A DNA stretch of 64,000 nt, from NCBI RefSeq assembly GCF_005503625.1, contig NZ_SCMX01000022.1, forward strand, positions 28,864-92,863, in the 5' to 3' direction. The notes under the pieces were generated by a model. It had not been told where the DNA came from, did not search any database, and worked only from the letters and a program-made list of their open reading frames with translations. The position numbers and the translations under genes are program-made. Shown piece after piece: positions 34,771-44,724 of the stretch. The stretch's first letter is position 1. Each line of letters begins with the position of its first letter. This DNA comes from Cupriavidus sp. 2SB. GTDB taxonomy: Bacteria; Pseudomonadota; Gammaproteobacteria; Burkholderiales; Burkholderiaceae.

Positions 34771-36033
34771 ATGAATCAGGTGACCTTCTCATTACCCACG
34801 ATCGCGCGACAGGCGGGTGCCGCTGCCGCGCTGATGTTGATGGCGGCAGCAACAGTCCATGCAGCGGAAGCCCCGCCTTATGCCGATCTTCTGCGGCAGT
34901 CTCTGGCATTCGCACCGACCATGGCTGCACAAGCGGCCACGGTACGCGCTGCAGGTGCTGACGCTGCGCAGGCCCGCGCATGGCTCAATCCGCGTATCGA
35001 CACGGTGATCGAGAATCTCGGCGCGCCTGCTGCGGATGGCTCGAGCCAACGTCAAAACACCTACACACTGAGCCAGCCGCTGGAAATCGGCGGAAAACGC
35101 GGCGCACGCATTGCAGTGGGCGAGCGGAATTTCGCTGCCGCGCAGGCGCGAGAGCGGCAAATCCAGGTCGCCTACTCGGCGGAACTGGCTGTCGCGTATG
35201 CATCGGCGGAAGCCATGCTCGCGCGCAAGACGCTGGCCTCCGAAAACCTCGGACGCGCCAACGATGAACTGAAGGCGGCGCGCGCGCTGGTGGAATCGGG
35301 CAAGGAAGCCTCGTTGCGCACCGCGCAGGCGCAGGCCAGTGTCTCGGCTGCGCAGGCTGCGGAAGCCGCCGCGCAAAACGATGCGACACAAGCGCTCGCG
35401 CGATTGTCCGCCATAACGGGCGCTACCGAACCCTATACCAGCCTTACCAGTTCGCTGCTGTCCGTGAAGCCGTCGCTGCCCAATCAAAGCTTGCCAGCGG
35501 CCGATTCCCCCAGCGTGCTGGCAGCCGAAGCCGAACGCAATGCGTTGGACGCTCAGGTCGATGTCGAACGCAAACGCTGGATTCCCGATATCGCGCTGAG
35601 CGCGGGTGTGCGCCGCTATGGCTGGACCAATGCCAGCGGGTATGTCGTTGGCGTGACCGCATCGATTCCGTTGTTCGATCAGAACCGCTATGGCGTGAAC
35701 GCAGCCGTCGAGCGTGTATCGGCGGCACAGGCCCGACTCGACAACGCGAGACTTGAGGCCGTGGCGGCACGCCGCTCGGCGATCTCGCAGGCCATGGCCA
35801 CTGACCAGCAGCTTGCCGCTGCAGCCGTAGGCGAGCAGGCTGCCTCGGAAGCCTATCGGCTCGGGCGCATTGGATACGACTCCGGCAAGACCCCGCTCGT
35901 GGAACTGCTTGCCGTACGGCGCGCACTGGTGGAAGCGCGGCAATTGACGATTGATGCCCGACTGGCCCGCGTGCGCGCGCTGGCGGCGATGGCGCAGGCG
36001 GACGGCCGTCTGGCATTTGAGGAAGCACGATGA
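34771..36033 (+). CDS. cnrC: CnrC outer-membrane efflux channel
   Basis: The TolC-family outer-membrane part of the CnrCBA nickel/cobalt pump, 420 residues. A signal peptide ends at ATVHAAEAP. The mature protein shows the two typical OEP repeats: ARAWLNPRIDTVIENLGAP, LSQPLEIGGKRGARIAVGE, and in the second half RKRWIPDIALSAGVRRYG and SIPLFDQNRYG. The ATG at 34771 directly precedes the signal region; a GTG at 34735 would add 12 residues. The stop overlaps cnrB by four bases. Confidence 0.92.
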   Translation: MNQVTFSLPTIARQAGAAAALMLMAAATVHAAEAPPYADLLRQSLAFAPTMAAQAATVRAAGADAAQARAWLNPRIDTVIENLGAPAADGSSQRQNTYTLSQPLEIGGKRGARIAVGERNFAAAQARERQIQVAYSAELAVAYASAEAMLARKTLASENLGRANDELKAARALVESGKEASLRTAQAQASVSAAQAAEAAAQNDATQALARLSAITGATEPYTSLTSSLLSVKPSLPNQSLPAADSPSVLAAEAERNALDAQVDVERKRWIPDIALSAGVRRYGWTNASGYVVGVTASIPLFDQNRYGVNAAVERVSAAQARLDNARLEAVAARRSAISQAMATDQQLAAAAVGEQAASEAYRLGRIGYDSGKTPLVELLAVRRALVEARQLTIDARLARVRALAAMAQADGRLAFEEAR

Positions 36034-37217
36034 TGACGAAGAACGAGCGCCGGCAACCGAGCTGGCCCATGATCGCCGGGGTTGCCGCCGCAGCGGCACT
36101 GGTTGGCTTTGGCGTGGCGCGCGGCCTGGGTTCGGGTGCCGAGTCCGGCAAGGCGGCTGCTGCACCGGAGAAGGTCGCCGCTTCGGCTCCGGCCGCCGAA
36201 CCTGCCGAAGTGAAGATTCCCGGCGAGTATCTTGCTGCGGCCAATATCGCTGTAGAGCCGGTATCGGCCGGAGGTGTCGGTTCGGAGCTGCTGGCGCCGG
36301 CGACAGTGTCTGCGATGCCCGGCAGCGAAGCCGTCATCGTCTCGCGTGCTGCGGGTGCGGTACTGCGCATCCAGCGCAAGCTTGGCGATGCCGTGCGAGC
36401 CGGCGACGTGCTCGCACTCGTGGATAGCCCCGAGGCCGCCGCCATGGCTGCCGAGCGCAAGGTGGCGCAGGCCCGCGCGGATCTCGCACGCAAGACGTAC
36501 GAACGCGAATCGAGCCTGTTCCAGCAAGGCGTGACGCCCCGCCAGGAGATGGAAGCTGCGCGCATGGCGCTGGATGTGGCGCAGGCCGAGGTGCAACGCG
36601 CGGCAACGGTGGCGCAGGCTGCCAAGGTATCGAGCGATGGTCGCTCGGTGGCCGTCGTCAGTCCCATCGCCGGCAGGATCACTGCGCAAGCGGTCACCCT
36701 CGGCGCTTATGTTGCACCCCAGGCTGAGTTATTCCGCGTGGCCGGATCGGGTGCCGTGCAAGTCGAAGCGTATGTGACTGCCGCCGACACCAGCCGCATT
36801 GCCGCCGGCAGCGACGCAACCATCGTGCTGGCCAACGGTGCGCCGCTGGCTGGCCGCGTGCAGGCCGTCACGCCGACGGTCTCCGGCAGTGCTCGCGCCG
36901 CCACGGTGGTGGTGACGCCAGTGGATGCGAACAACGGCCTGATCGTGGGTGAAGGGGTGCAGGTGCGTCTGCATACCAAGGCGGCCGATATGAATGCGAT
37001 GTCGGTGCCCGAAGACGCCGTGCAGAATCTCGATGGCCGCGATGTGGTCTTTGTGCGCACGCAGCAGGGCTTCCGTCCGAAGTCCGTACTGGTGGGAACA
37101 CGTAGCGGCGGTGTGGCGCAGATCCTGTCGGGCGTGCGCGCCGGTGAGCAGGTGGCTACGCGCAATGCGTTCTTGATCAAGGCAGAAATGAACAAGGCCG
37201 GCGGGGACGACGAATGA
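36030..37217 (+). CDS. cnrB: CnrB periplasmic adaptor of the nickel/cobalt pump
   Basis: The membrane-fusion protein of CnrCBA, 395 residues. An N-terminal membrane anchor (MIAGVAAAAALVGFGVARGLG) is followed by an Ala/Glu linker, a barrel-sandwich half (EAVIVSRAAGAVLRIQRKLGD), a coiled-coil hairpin (AMAAERKVAQARADLARKTYE...MALDVAQAEVQRAATVAQAA) and beta-barrel/membrane-proximal domains (VVSPIAGRITAQAVTLGAYV, VPEDAVQNLDGRDVVFV). It overlaps cnrC and cnrA by four bases each, so the three pump parts are translationally coupled. Confidence 0.93.
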   Translation: MMTKNERRQPSWPMIAGVAAAAALVGFGVARGLGSGAESGKAAAAPEKVAASAPAAEPAEVKIPGEYLAAANIAVEPVSAGGVGSELLAPATVSAMPGSEAVIVSRAAGAVLRIQRKLGDAVRAGDVLALVDSPEAAAMAAERKVAQARADLARKTYERESSLFQQGVTPRQEMEAARMALDVAQAEVQRAATVAQAAKVSSDGRSVAVVSPIAGRITAQAVTLGAYVAPQAELFRVAGSGAVQVEAYVTAADTSRIAAGSDATIVLANGAPLAGRVQAVTPTVSGSARAATVVVTPVDANNGLIVGEGVQVRLHTKAADMNAMSVPEDAVQNLDGRDVVFVRTQQGFRPKSVLVGTRSGGVAQILSGVRAGEQVATRNAFLIKAEMNKAGGDDE

Positions 37218-40200
37218 TCGAAAGCATCCTGAGCGGCGCCGTCCGCTTCCGGTGGCTCGTGCTGTTCCTGACCGCTGTAGTGGGCGTGTTCGGCGCATGG
37301 CAGCTCAACCTGCTGCCCATCGACGTAACGCCGGACATCACTAACAAGCAGGTGCAGATCAACACCGTGGTACCGACGCTGAGTCCCGTTGAAGTGGAAA
37401 AACGCGTGACGTACCCCATCGAGACTGCCATTGCCGGCCTGAACGGCGTGGAGAACACGCGCTCGCTCTCCCGCAATGGCTTCAGCCAGGTGACGGTGAT
37501 CTTCAAGGAAAGCGCCAACCTCTACTTCATGCGCCAGCAGGTCACTGAGCGGCTGGCACAGGCGCGACCCAATCTGCCGGACGGTGTGGAGCCGCAGATG
37601 GGTCCGGTGTCTACGGGGCTGGGCGAAGTCTTTCACTACAGCGTCGAGTACCAGTTCCCTGATGGCAAGGGTGCCACCGTAAAGGATGGCGAACCCGGGT
37701 GGCAAAGCGATGGCAGTTTCCTTACTGACCGTGGCGAACGTCTGTCGGATCGCGTGTCGAAGCTGGCCTACCTGCGCACGGTGCAGGACTGGATCATCCG
37801 GCCGCAACTGCGCACCACGCCGGGCGTGGCGGACGTCGATTCGCTCGGAGGCTACGTCAAGCAGTTCGTAGTGGAGCCCGATACGGCAAAGATGGCGGCT
37901 TACGGGATCTCGTACTCGGAGCTGGGCCAGGCGCTGGAGGATGCCAACCTGTCCGTCGGCGCCAACTTCATCCGCCGCTCCGGCGAGTCGTATCTGGTGC
38001 GCGCCGATGCCCGTATCAAGACGGCGGACGAGATCGCACGCGCCGTGGTGGCGCAGCGGCAAGGCGTGCCGATCACGGTGGGTCAGGTGGCCAACGTCAA
38101 TATCGGCGGCGAACTGCGCTCGGGTGCGGCAAGCCGCAACGGCGTGGAGACCGTGGTCGGCAGCGCGCTGATGCTGGTGGGCGCCAATAGCCGCACAGTG
38201 GCGCAGGCCGTGGGCGACAAACTCGACCAGATCACCAAGACCTTGCCTCCCGGCGTGGTGATCGTGCCCACATTGAACCGTTCGCAACTGGTGGTCGCGA
38301 CGATCGAGACGGTAGCCAAGAACCTGGCCGAGGGTGCGCTGCTGGTCGTGGTGATCCTGTTCGCGCTGTTGGGTAACTGGCGCGCGGCGCTGATTGCCGC
38401 GATGGTGATCCCGTTGTCGCTGCTGATCAGTGCCATCGGCATGAACGGCCTGAACATCTCGGGCAACCTGATGAGCCTGGGCGCACTGGATTTTGGCTTG
38501 ATCATCGACGGCGCCGTCATCATCGTCGAGAACGCATTGCGCCGCCTGGCCGAGCGCCAGAAGCACGAGGGTCGCCTGTTGACATTGGAAGAGCGCCTTG
38601 AAGAAGTCATCGCATCGTCGCGCGAAATGGTGAAGCCGACGATCTACGGCCAGCTCGTCATCTTCCTGGTCTTCCTGCCGTGCCTGACCTTCCAGGGCGT
38701 GGAAGGCAAGATGTTCTCGCCGATGGTCATCACGCTGATGCTGGCGCTGGCCTCTGCCTTCGTGCTATCGCTGACGTTTGTGCCCGCGATGATTGCCGTG
38801 CTGCTGCGCAAGGAAGTGTCGGAGACCGAAGTCAAGGTGATTGCGGTGACCAAACAACGTTACCGACCGTGGCTGGAACGTGCTGTCGCGCGCCCCGCAC
38901 CGTTCATCGGCGCAGGCGTTGCGGTGCTGGCGCTGGCCGCGCTGTCGTTCACGTTCGTTGGCCGCGAGTTCATGCCTACGCTCGACGAGCAGAACCTGAA
39001 CCTGTCGTCGGTGCGGATTCCGTCCACGTCGATTGACCAGTCTGTGGCGATCGACCTGCCGCTGGAGCGCGCGGTCATGACGCTGCCCGAGGTGCAGACC
39101 GTGTATTCGAAGGCCGGTACGGCAAGCCTTGCTGCGGACCCGATGCCGCCGAATGCATCCGACAACTACATCATCCTGAAGCCCAAGAGCGAATGGCCGG
39201 AAGGCATCACGACCAAGGAGCAGGTGATCGAGCGCATTCGCGAAAAGACCGCGTCGATGGTGGGCAACAACTACGACGTGACGCAGCCCATCGAGATGCG
39301 CTTCAACGAGCTGATCGGTGGCGTGCGTAGCGATGTAGCCGTCAAGCTCTATGGCGAGAACCTTGATGAACTGGCCGCCACGGCGCAAAAGATTGCGGCG
39401 GTGCTGCGCAAGACGCCGGGTGCAACAGACGTGCGCGTGCCGTTGACGGGTGGCTTTCCCACCTTCGATCTGGTGTTCGACCGCGCCGCCATTGCACGCT
39501 ACGGCCTGACCGTCAAGGAAGTGGCCGACACGATTTCCGCTGCGATGGCGGGCAGGGCTGCAGGCCAGGTGTTCGATGGTGATCGTCGCTTCGACATCGT
39601 TGTCCGCCTGCCCGGCGCACAACGCGAGAACCTCGATGTGCTCGGCGCATTGCCCGTCATGCTGCCAGCGGTGGATGGCCAATCGCGCGCCTCCGTTCCC
39701 TTGCGCCAACTGGTGCAGTTCCGCTTCACGCAGGGCCTGAACGAAGTGAGCCGGGATAACGGCAAGCGCCGCGTCTATATCGAGGCTAACGTTGGTGATG
39801 GTCGAGACCTGGGTAGCTTTGTCGACGATGCGGCGGACCGTATCGCCAGGGAAGTGAAGCTGCCACCGGGAATGTGGATCGAGTGGGGTGGCCAGTTCCA
39901 GAACCTGCAGGCCGCCACCAAGCGGCTGGCAATCATTGTTCCTGCATGTTTCGTGCTGATTGCTGCCGCGTTGCATCTCGCCATCGGCAGTGCAGTGTTG
40001 ACTGCTACGGTGCTGACGGCTGTACCGCTGGCGCTGGCCGGAGGCGTGTTCGCACTGTTGCTGCGCGGCATCCCGTTCTCGATCTCGGCGGCAGTTGGTT
40101 TCATTGCGGTGTCAGGCGTGGCGGTGCTGAACGGACTGGTGCTGATCTCCGCTATTCACAAGCGGATGGAAGACGGCATGGCGCCGAACACTGCCGTGAT

Positions 40201-40447
40201 CGAAGGCGCGATGGAGCGTGTGCGACCTGTGCTGATGACCGCGCTGGTGGCATCGCTCGGCTTTGTGCCGATGGCGATTGCCACGGGAACGGGCGCGGAG
40301 GTGCAGAAGCCGCTGGCAACGGTGGTGATCGGCGGGCTGGTGACGGCGACCGTTCTCACGCTGTTCGTGCTGCCGGCGATCTGCGGCATGGTGCTGCGGC
40401 GCCGTGCATCGCAGTCGCCAAATACTGCGCCGATGCTGGAGTCGTAA
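37214..40447 (+). CDS. cnrA: CnrA HME-RND nickel/cobalt antiporter
   Basis: The inner-membrane pump of the Cnr system, 1077 residues, exchanging protons for Ni2+/Co2+ export. The fourth-span signature is DFGLIIDGAVIIVEN (residues 426-440), the DFGxxxDGAxxxxEN form of divalent-metal pumps of the Czc/Cnr/Ncc group. Other RND blocks are visible: VTPDITNKQVQINTVVPTLS near the first loop, VFLPCLTFQGVEGKMFSPM, and EFMPTLDEQNLNLSSVRIPS at the start of the second loop. The gene begins within the cnrB stop. Confidence 0.95.
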   Translation: MIESILSGAVRFRWLVLFLTAVVGVFGAWQLNLLPIDVTPDITNKQVQINTVVPTLSPVEVEKRVTYPIETAIAGLNGVENTRSLSRNGFSQVTVIFKESANLYFMRQQVTERLAQARPNLPDGVEPQMGPVSTGLGEVFHYSVEYQFPDGKGATVKDGEPGWQSDGSFLTDRGERLSDRVSKLAYLRTVQDWIIRPQLRTTPGVADVDSLGGYVKQFVVEPDTAKMAAYGISYSELGQALEDANLSVGANFIRRSGESYLVRADARIKTADEIARAVVAQRQGVPITVGQVANVNIGGELRSGAASRNGVETVVGSALMLVGANSRTVAQAVGDKLDQITKTLPPGVVIVPTLNRSQLVVATIETVAKNLAEGALLVVVILFALLGNWRAALIAAMVIPLSLLISAIGMNGLNISGNLMSLGALDFGLIIDGAVIIVENALRRLAERQKHEGRLLTLEERLEEVIASSREMVKPTIYGQLVIFLVFLPCLTFQGVEGKMFSPMVITLMLALASAFVLSLTFVPAMIAVLLRKEVSETEVKVIAVTKQRYRPWLERAVARPAPFIGAGVAVLALAALSFTFVGREFMPTLDEQNLNLSSVRIPSTSIDQSVAIDLPLERAVMTLPEVQTVYSKAGTASLAADPMPPNASDNYIILKPKSEWPEGITTKEQVIERIREKTASMVGNNYDVTQPIEMRFNELIGGVRSDVAVKLYGENLDELAATAQKIAAVLRKTPGATDVRVPLTGGFPTFDLVFDRAAIARYGLTVKEVADTISAAMAGRAAGQVFDGDRRFDIVVRLPGAQRENLDVLGALPVMLPAVDGQSRASVPLRQLVQFRFTQGLNEVSRDNGKRRVYIEANVGDGRDLGSFVDDAADRIAREVKLPPGMWIEWGGQFQNLQAATKRLAIIVPACFVLIAAALHLAIGSAVLTATVLTAVPLALAGGVFALLLRGIPFSISAAVGFIAVSGVAVLNGLVLISAIHKRMEDGMAPNTAVIEGAMERVRPVLMTALVASLGFVPMAIATGTGAEVQKPLATVVIGGLVTATVLTLFVLPAICGMVLRRRASQSPNTAPMLES

Positions 40448-40471
40448 TCATGGATCCATGGGAGCACATCG

Positions 40472-41806
40472 ATGCTTGAAGTCCTCGCCAATCGAACTTA
40501 CCGGCATCTGTTTCTTGCGCAGGTCATCGCGCTGGTGGGAACTGGTCTTGCAACCGTTGCGCTTGGCTTGCTGGCGTATGACCTTGCCGGTGCCGATGCT
40601 GGCAGCGTGCTGGGCACGGCGCTCGCCATCAAGATGGTGGCCTATGTGGGGATTGCGCCCGTGGTGGGCGCTTTCGCGAACCGGCTACCCCGGCGCGCGT
40701 TCCTCGTGTCGATGGACCTGATTCGCGCAGGCGTGGCCATCTCGCTGCCCTTCGTGACGCAGGTATGGCAGATCTACATCCTGATCTTCCTGCTGCAATC
40801 GGCATCGGCGGCATTCACGCCGACGTTCCAGGCCACGATTCCCGATGTGCTGCCGGAGGAGAAGGACTACACCCGCGCACTGTCGCTGTCGCGCCTCGCC
40901 TATGACATGGAGAGCCTGGCGAGCCCGGCGCTCGCAGCGGCGCTGCTATCGGTCATCAGCTTCCATTGGCTGTTTGGCGGCACGGTGGTCGGCTTCCTGA
41001 TTTCGGCTGCAATGGTGGTGTCCGTGCGGTTGCCGCAATCGCGCGCTGTCGAGCGTTCGGGCAGCATCTACGCGAAGACGTTTCGCGGGATGTCGATCTA
41101 TCTGCGCACGCCGCGTTTGCGCGGACTGCTGTCGCTGAATCTTGCTGCAGCGGCCGCGAGTTCCATGGTGATCGTGAACACGGTGGTCTACGTGCAGAGC
41201 AAGCTGCAGCGTCCCGCTTCCGATGTGCCATTCGGTCTGGCCGCGTTCGGCTTTGGATCGATGCTGGTGGCGTTGTTGTTGCCGCGCCTGCTCAACGACC
41301 GTCCCGATCGTCCTGCGATGCTGACCGGTGCCACGATCATGACGGCAGGGCTGGCCTTCGGCATTGCACTGACGGGATTCGCGCCCGCCGTGGAGTGGCC
41401 GGTATTCCTGCTGACGTGGTTCGTCATCGGTATTGGCTACTCGATGACGCAGACCCCGAGCGGCCGGTTGCTGCGGCGCTCCGCCACGTCCGCCGACCGT
41501 CCCGCCGTGTTCGCCGCGCAATTCTCGCTGTCGCATGCCTGCTGGCTCATCACGTATCCGCTGGCCGGACAGATCGGCGCGCGGTTCGGCATGACCGCAG
41601 CATTCGCCGCGCTTGCCGCGATCTCGGCGGTGGGTGTGCTGGCCGCATGGCGCTTCTGGCCTGCCAACGATCCCGACATCATCGAACACCATCATGCAGA
41701 AGGCGATGCCACGCACCTTGCAGAAGGCGACCGTACCGGTGAGACCAGCCATCGCCACGCGTTCACCATCGACGACGATCACCCGCGCTGGCCAGACTCG
41801 CGCTGA
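40472..41806 (+). CDS. cnrT: CnrT/NreB-type MFS nickel exporter with His-rich tail
   Basis: A 444-residue major facilitator carrier that closes the cnr structural genes, as in C. metallidurans where CnrT adds nickel export. Twelve spans are predicted. Typical blocks are [35 protein letters not shown] and [22 protein letters not shown]. The cytosolic C-terminus is rich in metal ligands ([31 protein letters not shown]), like the histidine tail of NreB. GGGAG precedes the ATG. It starts 24 bases after cnrA. Confidence 0.92.
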   Translation: MLEVLANRTYRHLFLAQVIALVGTGLATVALGLLAYDLAGADAGSVLGTALAIKMVAYVGIAPVVGAFANRLPRRAFLVSMDLIRAGVAISLPFVTQVWQIYILIFLLQSASAAFTPTFQATIPDVLPEEKDYTRALSLSRLAYDMESLASPALAAALLSVISFHWLFGGTVVGFLISAAMVVSVRLPQSRAVERSGSIYAKTFRGMSIYLRTPRLRGLLSLNLAAAAASSMVIVNTVVYVQSKLQRPASDVPFGLAAFGFGSMLVALLLPRLLNDRPDRPAMLTGATIMTAGLAFGIALTGFAPAVEWPVFLLTWFVIGIGYSMTQTPSGRLLRRSATSADRPAVFAAQFSLSHACWLITYPLAGQIGARFGMTAAFAALAAISAVGVLAAWRFWPANDPDIIEHHHAEGDATHLAEGDRTGETSHRHAFTIDDDHPRWPDSR

Positions 41807-41840
41807 GTTTCAGGACTGGATTGGGGAAGGAGCAGACCGC

Positions 41841-42515
41841 ATGAAGTTGCTCGTGGTCGAGGATGAAGTACGGGCAGCCGAGTATCTTCTCAAGGGACTT
41901 TCGGAATCGGGCTTCAGCGTCGACGTGGTCAACGATGGGCTCGACGGCATGCATGCGTTCAGGGAGGGCGAATATGACGCCGTCATCCTGGACGTCATGC
42001 TGCCGGGCGCGGACGGCTGGGCCGTCATCCGCTCCATCAAGACGCTGCGCGACACGCCCGTACTGTTCCTGTCGGCACGCGACGAGGTTGCGGATCGCGT
42101 GCGCGCGTTCGAGCTGGGCGCTGACGACTATCTGGTCAAGCCCTATGCGTTTGCCGAACTGCTCGCGCGTTTGCGCCGCTGCCTGCGGCAGACATCGGCG
42201 CGCGATTGCGAACGCATGCAGGTGCGCGATCTCGACATCGACCTGCTCGGCAGACGCGTGTATCGCGGCGGTAAATGGATCGAGCTGACGAACCAGGAAT
42301 TCATGCTGCTTCATCTTCTGGTACGCCGGCAGGGCGAGGTGTTGTCGCGCGCGATGATCGCCTCGCAGGTCTGGGATGTGAACTTCGAAACCAACACCAA
42401 CGTCGTGGATGTAGCGATTCGTCGTTTGCGAGCCAAGGTGGACGATCCGTTCGACATCCGGCTGATCCATACCATTCGCGGGATGGGCTACGTGCTCGAC
42501 CCGGATCGGGGCTGA
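41841..42515 (+). CDS. OmpR-family metal response regulator without adjacent kinase
   Basis: A 224-residue two-component regulator of the CzcR/CopR type. The receiver domain has the acidic pair E8/D9, the phosphoacceptor D52 in [11 protein letters not shown] in FLSARD and K102 in YLVKPYAF. The winged helix carries [22 protein letters not shown] and [24 protein letters not shown] lies 8 bases before the ATG. No histidine kinase follows; the next gene is a small His-rich protein four bases later. It may work with a kinase encoded elsewhere, or may have lost it. Confidence 0.9.
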   Translation: MKLLVVEDEVRAAEYLLKGLSESGFSVDVVNDGLDGMHAFREGEYDAVILDVMLPGADGWAVIRSIKTLRDTPVLFLSARDEVADRVRAFELGADDYLVKPYAFAELLARLRRCLRQTSARDCERMQVRDLDIDLLGRRVYRGGKWIELTNQEFMLLHLLVRRQGEVLSRAMIASQVWDVNFETNTNVVDVAIRRLRAKVDDPFDIRLIHTIRGMGYVLDPDRG

Positions 42516-42519
42516 ACGG

Positions 42520-42933
42520 ATGCCGATTGCGAAGTCATCGCGTCATACCGGCGAGCACGTGACCCCATTTGCATGGCGCGCCACGCTGCTGGCGCTCGTC
42601 ACGATCGCGCTGCTGGTCGGCATGTTCAAGGCGCCGTGGCGCGGCGAATCGGCCACGCATGACGCGCGCGAGATGCTGGCTGCGGAGGTAGCTGCCGGGC
42701 ATTCGCACGATGGCGACACAGGCATCGACACCGGAACCGAAAGCGTGTCCGGCCATGTGCATGGGCACGATGCATCCGATCACCAGCACGACGTGATGCA
42801 CCTGCCGCCGGTGGTGCATACGATGCGGTGCCGGCTGGACTACGGCTGGCGAGCCGCTCACGTGCCGCAGCGATTGCCCGGGTCTCCGTGGCAAATCGAG
42901 CGGCCACCGCGTCAGCACACCCCTCTCGCCTGA
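42520..42933 (+). CDS. Small His-rich membrane protein of the cnr region
   Basis: A 137-residue protein with one N-terminal hydrophobic segment (WRATLLALVTIALLVGMF) that could be an anchor or signal. A stretch rich in metal ligands follows (HSHDGDTG..., then GHVHGHDASDHQHDVMHLPP). The C-terminus is basic (VPQRLPGSPWQIERPPRQH) and recalls the ends of CzcI-like proteins. It starts four bases after the response regulator. No named family was recognised; periplasmic binding of Ni/Co/Zn is a reasonable inference only. Confidence 0.6.
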   Translation: MPIAKSSRHTGEHVTPFAWRATLLALVTIALLVGMFKAPWRGESATHDAREMLAAEVAAGHSHDGDTGIDTGTESVSGHVHGHDASDHQHDVMHLPPVVHTMRCRLDYGWRAAHVPQRLPGSPWQIERPPRQHTPLA

Positions 42934-42979
42934 CCGGCCGCGCTGCGGCCGCCCCAACATCCAGAAATTTCGGAGTTTT

Positions 42980-43711
42980 ATGCAAATGCCGTTATCACAC
43001 GGAGGCTGGAACGCGCCCCTATTGCGCCGCTGCCTCATGTTCGTGACCCTTGCCGCGTTGCTGCTGTTCGCCATGAGCGGCGCAGCGTTCGCGCACGCCG
43101 TTGCCGAAGGCGACAAGGGCTACATACAGGAAATCACCGGTGTCCATGTGCTGCCCTTCATCTACCTGGGCGCAAAGCATATGGTGACCGGATACGACCA
43201 CATCCTGTTCCTGCTGGGTGTGATCTTCTTCCTCTACCGCCTGCGGCACATCGGCCTGTATGTCAGCCTGTTTGCCATCGGGCATTCCACCACGATGCTG
43301 CTGGGCGTGTATTTCAACATCGGCATCAACAGCTACATCATCGACGCAATCATCGGCCTGTCCGTGGTCTACAAGGCGCTGGACAACCTGGGCGCCTACC
43401 AGCGCTGGTTCGGGTTCCAGCCCAACACCAGGGTGGCAACGCTGATCTTCGGCTTCTTCCACGGCTTTGGCCTTTCGACGAAGATCATCGAGTACGACAT
43501 CTCGCCCGATGGTCTCGCCCCCAATTTGCTGGCGTTCAACGTCGGTGTGGAGATCGGCCAGTTGCTGGCGCTGTCCGCCATCCTGATCGTCATGGGCTAC
43601 TGGCGCCGCACAGGCAGCTTCCTGCGCCATGCCTACACCGCCAACGTCGCCATGATGTCCGCCGGTTTTGTGCTGATCGGATATCAGCTCGCCGGCCTCT
43701 TCGTGTCCTAA
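42980..43711 (+). CDS. HupE/UreJ-family membrane protein
   Basis: A 243-residue polytopic membrane protein of the HupE/UreJ_2 group, some members of which carry nickel or cobalt. After a signal-like first segment (ending AAFAHA) there are about six membrane spans. The conserved block GAKHMVTGYDHILFLLGVIFFL contains the HxxxGxDH motif of the family, and further histidines occur in FAIGHSTTMLLGV and GFFHGFGLST. Its place behind cnrT and a His-rich protein suggests a role in metal movement, direction unknown. Confidence 0.8.
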   Translation: MQMPLSHGGWNAPLLRRCLMFVTLAALLLFAMSGAAFAHAVAEGDKGYIQEITGVHVLPFIYLGAKHMVTGYDHILFLLGVIFFLYRLRHIGLYVSLFAIGHSTTMLLGVYFNIGINSYIIDAIIGLSVVYKALDNLGAYQRWFGFQPNTRVATLIFGFFHGFGLSTKIIEYDISPDGLAPNLLAFNVGVEIGQLLALSAILIVMGYWRRTGSFLRHAYTANVAMMSAGFVLIGYQLAGLFVS

Positions 43712-43723
43712 GGATTCTCACGC

Positions 43724-44434
43724 ATGTACAACACCGATATTCCGGCTCGCGCAGAGCTGCCGACTTCCGCGCAACTGTTTCGCTCCACCGCCAGTGCGGC
43801 CGCAGCAGCAGCCGCCATCCTGATCACGATCGTGCTTCCTTCGGAGTATGCGATCGACCCGACCGGCGTGGGCCGCGCTCTCGGGCTCACGCAGATGGGG
43901 GAAACCAAGGTACAACTCGCAGCGGAGGCTGCGGCCGATGCGGCTGCCGACCGTAAGGCAGCGCAAGCGAGCCTGCAACCGAGAACGCGGCCCGAGCAGG
44001 CGCATGGTCACGACCATGCATCGCCTGATGCGCATGCCCACGACGCGCCGTCGGCGTCAGTCAGCGCTACCGCCGCCACTGCCCAGCCGCCAGCAGCGCC
44101 GCAGCCCGCTGCCGCAGCAGGGCGTTCGGACAAGGTCAGTTTGGTTCTGCGTCCTGGTCAGGGTGCGGAAGTGAAGCTCACGATGAAGGCCGGCGACAAG
44201 GCGTATTTCGATTGGACGGCCAATGGTGCCGCCGTTAATTTCGACGCGCACGGCGACGGAAGTGGCCGGTCCATCTCGTACAAGAAGGGCCATCAGGTTG
44301 GCGAAGACACCGGGGTTATCCAGGCAGCGTTCAACGGCAACCACGGCTGGTATTGGCGCAACCGTGGCGACAAGGACGTGACGATGACGCTGCGGACGCA
44401 GGGCGACTACACGGAGATCAAACGCGTCGACTGA
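43724..44434 (+). CDS. Transmembrane anchor protein of the metal-resistance region
   Basis: A 236-residue protein with one N-terminal membrane helix (about residues 22-41), an Ala-rich linker with His-rich stretches (QAHGHDHASPDAHAHDAP), and a C-terminal beta-sandwich-like domain (KVSLVLRPGQGAEVKLTMKAGD, AYFDWTANGAAVNFDAHGDG, NHGWYWRNRGDKDVTMTLRT). This layout recurs next to HupE-like genes in metal-resistance islands, but its function is not known. It starts 12 bases after the HupE-like gene. Confidence 0.7.
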   Translation: MYNTDIPARAELPTSAQLFRSTASAAAAAAAILITIVLPSEYAIDPTGVGRALGLTQMGETKVQLAAEAAADAAADRKAAQASLQPRTRPEQAHGHDHASPDAHAHDAPSASVSATAATAQPPAAPQPAAAAGRSDKVSLVLRPGQGAEVKLTMKAGDKAYFDWTANGAAVNFDAHGDGSGRSISYKKGHQVGEDTGVIQAAFNGNHGWYWRNRGDKDVTMTLRTQGDYTEIKRVD

Positions 44435-44459
44435 TCGGCGATCGGCGCTCCAGACGCAT

Positions 44460-44502
44460 GACGTCGCGGCCCCGCCAGCCTGCTGGTTGGCGCCGCGGCG
44501 TC
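44460..44502 (+). terminator. Large GC-rich hairpin after the cnr-linked genes
   Basis: An 11-bp stem with one G-U pair, GACGTCGCGGC / GCCGCGGCGTC, encloses a second partly paired stem. It begins about 26 bases after the anchor-protein stop. There is no U-tract, so its role as terminator is tentative. Confidence 0.4.
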
Positions 44503-44724
44503 GTTGCGGATCGACGTCGATGTTATCCAGAGGCAATCTTGTTGGGACGACGTCTGTATGGATCGCCAGATCGTGGCGTCGTCCGCATGACTTATCGGAG
44601 TTCGTGATGGACCGGAACGCCCCCGGCGCTGTCCTGGAATCGCCTGCGAGGCTAGCAGATCGCCGTCCTGTCATGGAGCGTAGGGAAGAGGGGTGTTGGC
44701 AGCGAGCTACAGCCAACATTGCAG

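Noticed and set aside
36707..38566. 619-codon open frame antisense to cnrB/cnrA
   Set aside because: Highly conserved cnr genes lie on the other strand; the antisense product is His/Arg/Gln-rich and shows no domain.
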